This document shows positions 56,962 to 64,000 of a stretch of DNA of 64,000 nucleotides, in pieces. The notes beneath the pieces are model-generated. The model made no database searches and was not told the origin of the DNA. It worked only from the letters and a program-made list of their open reading frames with translations. This stretch comes from Coleophoma eucalyptorum (lineage: Eukaryota > Ascomycota > Leotiomycetes > Helotiales > Dermateaceae), in the NCBI GenBank assembly GCA_026120035.1, contig JALRME010000010.1, positions 930,001 to 994,000 on the forward strand, in the 5' to 3' direction. Each line of letters starts with the position of its first letter. Positions within the stretch are counted from its first letter, which is position 1. The position numbers and the translations under genes were made by a program.

Positions 56962-57527
56962 GGCGAAAGTTGGGGTTGGTTTAATGTTGCTTTTGAAATG
57001 GTTTGACTGGCTTTGAACTTGTTTACGCGGAGGGAGGGCGTGAGTATGGGAAAACGAGTAGACGGGTAGAAAACTTAAGGGAGAGAGCGATTCATATATT
57101 GTAAAGTGGCACAAGCCAAAAATCGCATGGCACCATTTGGAAAGCCCATTCAGCCCATGACCAGTCTTTCCCCATAGGTACGAAGCGGCCAAACCCCAGG
57201 AACCGTGCTGTAGAGTTCCAGAAAGCCAATCTCCACATATAAGCGAGCACATTCAGTCCGAAACTCCCCGGTGGTTTGCGCTACCACTTACTATTCCGGT
57301 GTCCGAGCCAGTGATATAGCTTCTTCGCTACAAATGGTGCTAGGGTCAGCGGTGACACTAAGGTACTTTCATTGCGTTAATAATAATCTAGAGGATTCCG
57401 CTTTCGCATGTGGGTTGGAATTGTAGCAATATATTTACGCTGCTTCGCAACACAATGTTCTGCAAAAGTACAACTACTCCGTCTTCACTCCAAAGCAAGG
57501 GATCAATCATTATACAACGAAATAGCC
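56962..57527. promoter_or_regulatory. Shared promoter of the two Gfo/Idh genes
   Basis: 566 bp between divergent starts of two enzymes of the same superfamily, a classic bidirectional layout. No specific operator identified. Confidence 0.55.
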
Positions 57528-58722
57528 ATGGGTTCAATCACTAAGTCACCTCCAGAAACATTGCGGTGGGGTATCGTAGGTATGCATCAAAATCCCCCGT
57601 TTAGCCTACCTACCAGCAAGTACTGACAGAGCCAGGTTGCGGACTCATCTCGTCGTGGTTCGTTGCCGATATTGTGCTGCCGCGAAGCTCACCCGCAGCC
57701 AAACACGTTGTCCAAGCCATCGGCTCCTCATCAACATCCAAAGCTCAAGCGTTCGTGGAGAAGCACTGCCCAACAGCAACGCCGACGCTGTATGACAGTT
57801 ATAGCGCCGTATATACCGATCCAAATGTGGACATTGTCTACCTTGGAACCCCTCACGCCCTTCACTACCAAAATGCCATGGATGCTATAAACGCCGGCAA
57901 GAACGTGCTGTGCGAGAAGCCGCTAACAATCAATGCGAAGCAAGCCGATGAGTTGATTGCCGCAGCGTGTACCAAAAATGTTTTCTTCATGGAAGGTATG
58001 TTGAAACTCAAACTCTGTTTTCATAGCCCTGTGCTGACCTGACGCCGTTAGCCGTGTGGACACGATTCTACCCGCTTGTAAAGAAGCTTCAAGAGCTACT
58101 GCACAAGGAAAAAGTAATTGGAGACATCTCGCGAGCCTTTATTGATTTTGGACTGGATATGCCGATCTCGAGTCTTCCACCAGATTCGAGGACCGCTGAT
58201 CCAGCCCTCGGGGCCGGTGCATTGCTTGATATTGGGATTTATACCTTAACCTGGGCGGCTGTTATCATGGACCAAAATCCAGTTCAAATAGCATCGGCTA
58301 AGGAACCTATCGTGACATCCTCAATGTGTCTTACTGGTGGTGCCGACGATATTACCAGTATTATTCTGAATTATCCTGCTCTCCACGCGCAAGCAATATG
58401 TACCTGTAGTATGAACTACCGCTCGGGTACAGAATTTGCCAGAATTGAGGGCTCGTTGGGAACTATCGTGGTGGGCGGCGTTGCTACGTCGAAGCCAGAG
58501 TACTTGATAGTTAAGAACAAGGATGGGCAAGAGGAAAGGCTTGACTTCAAGTTCGAAGGGTGGGGATTTTTCTACGAGCAGGACGCCATTGCTGAGTGTC
58601 TCAAGAAGGGAGAGAAGGAGAGCAGTATTATGCCCCTGGCAGAGACTTCCAGGATGATGAAGCTTATGGATAAAATCCGAGCGGCAAATGGCCTCAAGTA
58701 TGTGCAAGACGACGACTTCTAA
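57528..58722 (+). CDS. Gfo/Idh/MocA-family oxidoreductase (2), dihydrodiol/xylose dehydrogenase-like
   Basis: Three exons (57528-57579, 57636-57995, 58052-58722) give 360 aa. Seen: WGIVGCGLISSWF with the G-x2-G-x-G loop (15-20), DIVYLGTPHALHYQNAMDAI, the Glu-Lys-Pro motif at 111-113 (CEKPLTINAKQADELI), and FMEAVWTRFYPLVKKLQELL. The last two segments are diagnostic of the dimeric dihydrodiol dehydrogenase / NADP-dependent D-xylose dehydrogenase group. GAGALLDIGIYTLTWA continues the pattern (canonical G.G.L.DIG.Y). It probably oxidises a pyranose sugar or a trans-diol with NADP in the cytosol. Both Gfo/Idh enzymes begin MGS and share a promoter, but they belong to different branches, so they more likely catalyse successive steps than represent a recent duplication. 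Confidence 0.92.
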
Positions 58723-58976
58723 ATCCTATACCAATTTATACAGATCCTCGCTTATTTAGAAAATAGAGGTTAGAATTGAAGCACTTATTTACAAGTTATC
58801 CTATCGTCAAACTTTCTCTAGTGTACACAATTTCCATTCCAGTGTAAAGCTCTTATGAGGAAACCTTTTGCTAGAAATACAATCCCATCGCTTCGAATTG
58901 TAAAACGGTTAATAAGCTCTAACAGATTTGTAATCTAAGATACGCAGAGCCGCACAAGGAGATGAAAATCCTTGCA
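58723..58976. other. Convergent spacer
   Basis: 254 AT-rich bases between Gfo/Idh (2) and the P450. Nothing recognised. Confidence 0.6.
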
Positions 58977-60659
58977 TCATTGATCCAGCTGCACTTGGCA
59001 TCCATCAGCTGGGGCCAGAACAAGCGTCAGCGCATGCTTTTCCGTGCCTGGATCGCCCCGCACTAGGCCGGAAGGAAGCTTGATGTTTGGAAATGCCTGC
59101 ACGACCCGCAAAATACCCAGTGATGCTTCCATAAGTGCCAGATCCTTACCTAGACATACTCTAGGTCCATCATTGAAAGGCAGCCAACCCCAACCAATTC
59201 CTTTAAGCTTGCCATCCTCCCACCTCTCCGGCCTAAAGATATCAGCATCCTCTCCATACAAGTCCACGCGTCTGTGCATAAGGTACGGCGCGTAAGTGAT
59301 ACCCCAGCCCTTTCGAATTAACACTGGAGAACGTCCATCTGGACCACCGCCTCGAGGCATTACAGTTGTCTTGGTAGCAAACCGAAGGTTTGCTGGGACT
59401 GGGGGGTATATTCGGAGAACTTCTTTAATAACGCAATCAAGGTATGGCATGGATCTTATATGAGTTCTCGTGACTGTCTGCTGGTCACCTAAGACATCAT
59501 TGATCTCCTTCCGGAGCCTTACAAGTTTCTCTGGGTATTGGAGGAGTAAGCGGCTAAACAAAATCAGTATGACTGCAGAGCTCAGACGAAGCATGGAATT
59601 GTACTCACAAGGTCCACGTCATCAAGCATGCTGTAGTATCTCGACCAGCGAGCAAGCAATTCACAAGCTGATCGCGCACGAGGCTGGGATCTTTTAACTC
59701 GTCTTGAAGTTCCCTTATAAACGCAAATTGCCCGCTAATATCTTCGGAAGATTCTTGGTCCTTCTCGAGAGTTCTCAGAGCGCTTTGTACATACCCATCG
59801 ACATAAACTTTAATGGATTTACATGCCTTCTTGAATCTCGCAGGGGTGTAAGCCCAGTAAAGGTCCCCAAGGCGCCCACGGTAGGCTGTGATATCGGCTG
59901 CTTCGCTGAAATCGCTGGAAAAGAAATCAGCCCCATCGTTCGTCAGGCTATGGACAGATTGGCCGAAGATCAGCGCTGTTGTTAAGTCTAGGGTGTACTT
60001 GAAGAACAACGGTTGCACATCGACGACATTATCAGAGGAACGGAGAGCGTTGACAAGATTATCCACGTGCTCCTGAAAGGCACTCAGATCCTGGTACTGC
60101 ATTCGTACGAACTGTCGTCGGAGAAGAGCGCGTGAGTGCTTCCATGGCGGACCGTCTTGATTAAAGATACCCTCCCCAAGGAGTGCAAAGAAAGCATCGC
60201 GACGGGGACCAAAGCCATAGTCTACAAAGCTTAGTTCTTGGGACGAAACCTACAGCTTTCGGTTGTGAACATACCCTCAAATCGAGTTGAAAGCATCGTC
60301 TCAATGTTTTCTGGATCAATAGTCACGAACCCCGTCGCACCAAGGAGCGTCTGCTCGATGTTCGGTCCTAAACCACGGTAGAGCTCTTGGAATAGTTGCA
60401 GAAGTCTCTTATCCCAGTGGGCTCTGAATCCTTTCCTCACGATGTCTATCGCAAGAGGCCTTTTGTAAGGTAACTTGACTTGGATTGGCATGCAGCCATG
60501 TTGCTCACCCCAAGCTGTTTCCGCCTGCCGTTCACACAATGTTAGTCATTTGGAATATCGTACCAAGCTAATACATACACGGTAGGCGATCGAACTTCTC
60601 ACGTACGAGTATGAGATGTATGCAACGATTAATAGTAGGATCACAGTGGAAAGACTCAT
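58977..60659 (-). CDS. Cytochrome P450, CYP52-like (fatty acid/alkane hydroxylase type)
   Basis: Four exons (60659-60579, 60524-60275, 60221-59609, 59553-58977) give 506 aa. An in-frame ATG at 60692 would add 11 residues. Seen: an N-terminal anchor (STVILLLIVAYISYSYV), EQHGCMPIQVKLPYK, the I-helix LLAGRDTTA, K-helix EVLR (359-362), RPERWED, and the heme loop FNDGPRVCLGKDLAL with the ligand Cys at about 448. The HGC segment after the anchor, YGFGPRRDAFFALLGEGIFN with WKHSRALLRRQF, and the F-N-x-GPR-x-CLG heme form are typical of CYP52 and its fungal relatives (CYP539, CYP584), which hydroxylate alkanes or fatty acids. It needs a CPR; one is present at 523. A link to the thiolase at 43.5 kb through omega-oxidation is conceivable but unproven. 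Confidence 0.92.
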
Positions 60660-61586
60660 GCTACCAAGTAGAGAAACACTCTCTTGCCTCATTTCTGAAA
60701 ACGTTATGCCCGAGAATAAAACTTGACACAGCGTAGCCTCAAAGCTTGTACGAAGAACAAGGAGACTTATCAAATCTACGAGACCCCCCTGTTGAATGCG
60801 CATAGGTGAAACTGGGAATTGGGATTGGCGGATGAAATGGCGCCCAGGTGGGAGGGGGTGGTAAGCACAGCCCCAGCTTACGGGTTTGCCCGTCCCCAAC
60901 TATGCGTAGCTCACGAGATCTGAAATTGCGCAAAGCAAAAAGCAACGATAATATGCCTTTAGCTATCGTATTGTTCCCTATCACAGATAATTATGAGATC
61001 GTATGAAGTATATTTAAGTGATTTGGTAAAAGTTGGAATGGTTCAAAGAACAAACTTCGCGACGGGCCGATCCTGTCGAAGGTTGTTGGTATACGAATAG
61101 AATGAAATGAAACATTGTCCACAGTTGGTGTACCACCGAGGAAGACGACAACGCCAATGATATCACAAATATATACTGGTAATAGGTGGGAGCACAGGAA
61201 AGAGGCGGCAAGCGGGATCCAACTGGTAGAGTGATTGGCCCTTCAAGAGCCACACAGTCATTCAAAACCGATGACGAATACCGCGATGCAGCTGCACCAA
61301 CAACCCCCGCGCCTATGCCTGTCGCCCAAATGAATCTGGCCAACTATAATACGCTGAGGCGCGGTGGAACATTTTCAGCCGCAAAAAAAGGACATTTCAA
61401 ATCAAGAGCAACCCAGGTCGATCCTCCATTCCGCGTTCGCCGTTGAAGTGTGTTTTCGACCTTGTTTTCACACTTATATCTACCATAAGATTGACCTTGA
61501 CACAATCCCAGAATCATTTTCCAGGGGCTCCTGGCCCCGCCACTCAAGACTGACTACCCCAGGATAAGGCCAACCTACCACTCAAA
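60660..61586. promoter_or_regulatory. Divergent region, P450/NB-ARC gene
   Basis: 927 bp between divergent starts. Opposing chance frames at 61014-61343 (minus) and 61186-61446 (plus) overlap each other and show no family features. Confidence 0.45.
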
Positions 61587-64000
61587 ATGGATCCCTTCTC
61601 GATTACTATCGGTATCGCTTCAATGCTTGACATCACCGTGAGGGTTATTAAATTTTTGAAGGAAGTGCAGGAAGCAGCTGGTGTGATAGAGGGAGAATTA
61701 GTAACCTTGTTGCATGAGACGCATGCCCTAAGCTCCCTAGGCAAGTCCATCCAGCTTTTACATGACACGGAAGTTCAGTCTTTGCTGGGGGGTTTTACGG
61801 ATTTGCCGGATCGAGATCAGGAGCTCTGGCGCATTACTAGCAGTAACCTAAACGACTGCAAAGCTTTGGTCGAAAAACTGCGCAAAGTTATTACTGAAAT
61901 TGCTGGAAAGAATGGCGACAAGGTAGGCGGATGGGGGGATAGTATTAAGAAGCAGTTGAGAAAGCAGTCAAAAGATGGCGAACTCAACAAAATCCGATCG
62001 CAGATCATAGTCAGTCGTCAAAGCCTCCATATCTCGCTGACAATGCTTGATTTGTAGGTTCACTATGGATGATGTATTAGTCCCACTGCCACTAACATAC
62101 ATAGAATATACACAAAAAGAGGCTCGGATAATGTTCAAAGGCTGGGCTTCCAGCTGCAACGACAGATATTGTCTTTGCAGTCAAAGCTCCCTTCTGAGGA
62201 TAAAGGCCGAGTGAGTGTAGCTCCTTCCGATAGTTCATTAACTGAAAAATACAGGCATACGACTCCCTTGGCTCTGCAGCAGATGTTATGTCGACACTCC
62301 GTTTAAATGAGCATTTTGACCCACCGAAAACGGTCTCCAGTATTTTCACCGGCAGGAAAGTCTATTTAGATGGACTCAGAGAAGCATTTGACACGTCCTT
62401 GTCTTCTACAGAGACTGCTTCTGTGCAGAAACGCTTCGTTGTATTTGGCCTTGGAGGTTCTGGCAAGACGCAATTTTGTTGCAAGTTTGCTTCAGACAAC
62501 AAGCAGCGGTATTTTCCACAAATCTGACTATTGCCTCATCTCTGACTACTATTCTACAGCTTCTGGGGCGTCTTCACAGTCGATGCAAGTTCTCAACAAA
62601 CGGCGCAACAAAGCTTTGTCGCGATCGCTAGGCTTTGTGGAATCGATCCAAACGAACGTGCAGCAAAAAGTTGGCTCTCGAGTAGTGAGCGCCCTTGGCT
62701 GCTGCTCATCGATAATGCCGATGATACCAAGCTGGAACTGGAGAGATATCTTCCAGATGGAGAGCACGGGCTCACAATTATAACAACGCGTAATCCCTCC
62801 ATAAAAATGTACGGAACGATCGGCCAACGGTTCTATCGTTTTGATAAGTTAGAAGATGGCGAAGCAAGTCAGTTACTTCTACGAGCTGCTGAATACTATG
62901 ATCCGCCGACGCCACCAATAAATCAGTGGACTGCAAGCATCATCAAAGCACTAGGAGGGTTACCTCTTGCCCTCATTCACGCAGGAAATGCTATCAAAGC
63001 GAAGTACTGTGGTTTGAACGACTACCTTGCTTACTACAATCGAAGCTGGAATACCATTCGTGAAAGTCGGCGTATAAGTAGCCTTCGCGAGGGAGATGAT
63101 GCTAATATGGACGAGTACATACAAGTTTATTCCAGCTACGAGATCTTGTATCGTGGGTTGGAGGCCATGCAGTTCCAGAAATTCAAAGATGCACTGGATT
63201 TACTGAAGGTCTTTTCTTTCTTCCATCACGAAAACATCCCTTTTAGCGTTTTGACCGCAGCTGTCAGGCATCCGAGGCTTGAACGCGAGGCCCAGCGCGA
63301 GACCAATGAGCCGAGCAAATCAGTGGAAACACAGAACGATTCAGCTGGTCTTTTACAACAATCAACCTCATGGGCAATATATCTTCGAGATTTGATCTTT
63401 AGAACATTAGAGAATCATATTGTAAATCAATATTCGACGATCTTACCAACCTTCTTGCGCGATGCTGAGCTTTCGCCGCCTCCTGATGATTTCAACGTCC
63501 GACTGCGCAAGGCCTTAGGCGAGCTTGCTCGGTTGTCGCTAATAACTTATCACGACCTATCTGACAGCTATTCAATGCATCCCTTGGTTCACATGTGGGT
63601 ACGTGAGAGGCCCGAAATGTCTACCGGAGACCAGGCGGTTTATTGCGAAGCAGCGCTGACTACAATCTCGCGTTGTATCTTACTTCCACCCCTAAGCAAT
63701 ACAGTGAAGGAACATGCGGACCTACCAAGACAAGTGCTTCCTCACCTTCTGGCTATCGAGAAGCACCAAGAGCGAATAAGAGCTGCATTTTTGATGAACC
63801 AGAAGCGCCTTTCAAGAGTATGGCCACCAACGCTCAAGTCTATTGGCGTCCACCCCAAACAAGCATTGCAATTGGCGAAAGCAAGCCTTGTGTACGCCCA
63901 GTGCGGGTATTTTGTTGAGGCTGAAGCACGGCAACGAACAGTGAGAGATTTTGTCTACGAGATGCGGGGGCCTGATCATTCCAAGGCCATGGATATCACA
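61587..64000 (+). CDS. STAND NB-ARC protein with Helo-like N-terminus (3' end outside window)
   Basis: Four exons in view (61587-62053, 62105-62210, 62255-62508, 62560 to the edge), 756 residues so far with no stop. Residues 1-about 190 are a helical domain starting MDPFSITIGIASMLDITVRV, the pattern of fungal Helo-like/SesA-type N-terminal domains. An NB-ARC ATPase follows: Walker A GLGGSGKT (256-263), Walker B LLLIDNADD (323-331), TIITTRN as sensor (347-353), LGGLPLAL (407-414), and a MHD-like YSMHPLVHMWV. The part near the edge (QALQLAKASLVYAQCGYFVE) looks like the start of TPR-type repeats. Fungal proteins of this design are thought to act in non-self recognition and regulated cell death. 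The last exon contains no intron for at least 1.4 kb. No toxin-like partner gene is seen upstream. Confidence 0.88.

Noticed and set aside
61014..61446. Opposing small frames between the P450 and the NB-ARC gene
   Set aside because: They overlap each other on opposite strands and show no recognisable domain; treated as promoter sequence.
1..64000. tRNA and rRNA genes, CRISPR arrays, intact transposons
   Set aside because: I looked for B-box-like GGTTCGANTCC stems, regularly spaced repeats and terminal repeats, and found none convincing by eye.

Overview
The window is nuclear DNA of a filamentous ascomycete (Pezizomycotina). Genes are dense on both strands and most carry 45-110 nt GT-AG introns, several with recognisable TGAC-type branch sites. 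The families are typical of moulds: fungal-type P450s, Zn2Cys6 regulators, many MFS transporters, a Pbi2-type I9 inhibitor, Bms1 and a fungal NB-ARC protein. I cannot assign a genus. I rebuilt 20 intact genes, one gene cut by the right edge and one decayed gene. Exon joins were checked for splice dinucleotides and reading phase. No tRNA, rRNA, CRISPR array or intact transposon was recognised.

Layout. 0.5-14.7 kb: a NADPH-cytochrome P450 reductase head-to-head with a P450, a Fungal_trans_2 regulator without a zinc cluster head-to-head with an inositol-type transporter, and a PTR2 peptide transporter behind a 2.6 kb upstream region. 14.7-21 kb: a gene-poor stretch holding the remains of a large STAND/NLR-type gene (both ends present, NACHT core absent) and a diverged 55-bp direct repeat. 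21-27.8 kb: a siderophore-type transporter with two iron-GATA consensus sites upstream, a Zn2Cys6 regulator, and a Dal5-like permease. 28.6-32.8 kb: a SnoaL-like protein, an isocitrate-lyase-fold protein whose catalytic motifs are replaced, and an MDR reductase. 33.2-39.9 kb: a housekeeping block (BMS1, a Pbi2-like inhibitor, a mitochondrial PDK/BCKDK-type kinase). 40.8-46.9 kb: a GMC oxidoreductase, a PTS2-bearing peroxisomal 3-ketoacyl-CoA thiolase, and a secreted beta-lactamase-like protein with a Pro/Ser repeat linker. 49-60.7 kb: SDR, sugar MFS, Zn2Cys6 regulator, two head-to-head Gfo/Idh/MocA oxidoreductases and a CYP52-like P450. 61.6 kb to the end: a Helo-like/NB-ARC protein running off the window.

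How the genes may work together. There is no PKS, NRPS, terpene or DMATS core enzyme, so this is not an obvious secondary-metabolite cluster. The 49-59 kb set (transporter, regulator, three NAD(P)-dependent oxidoreductases) looks like a small sugar or polyol catabolic cluster. The CPR/P450 pair looks like a self-contained monooxygenase unit. The most unusual protein is the isocitrate-lyase-like one at 29.4-31.1 kb: it keeps the family length and framework but has lost the Cys-Gly-His, Ser-Gly-Trp-Gln and Ser-Pro-Ser catalytic segments.
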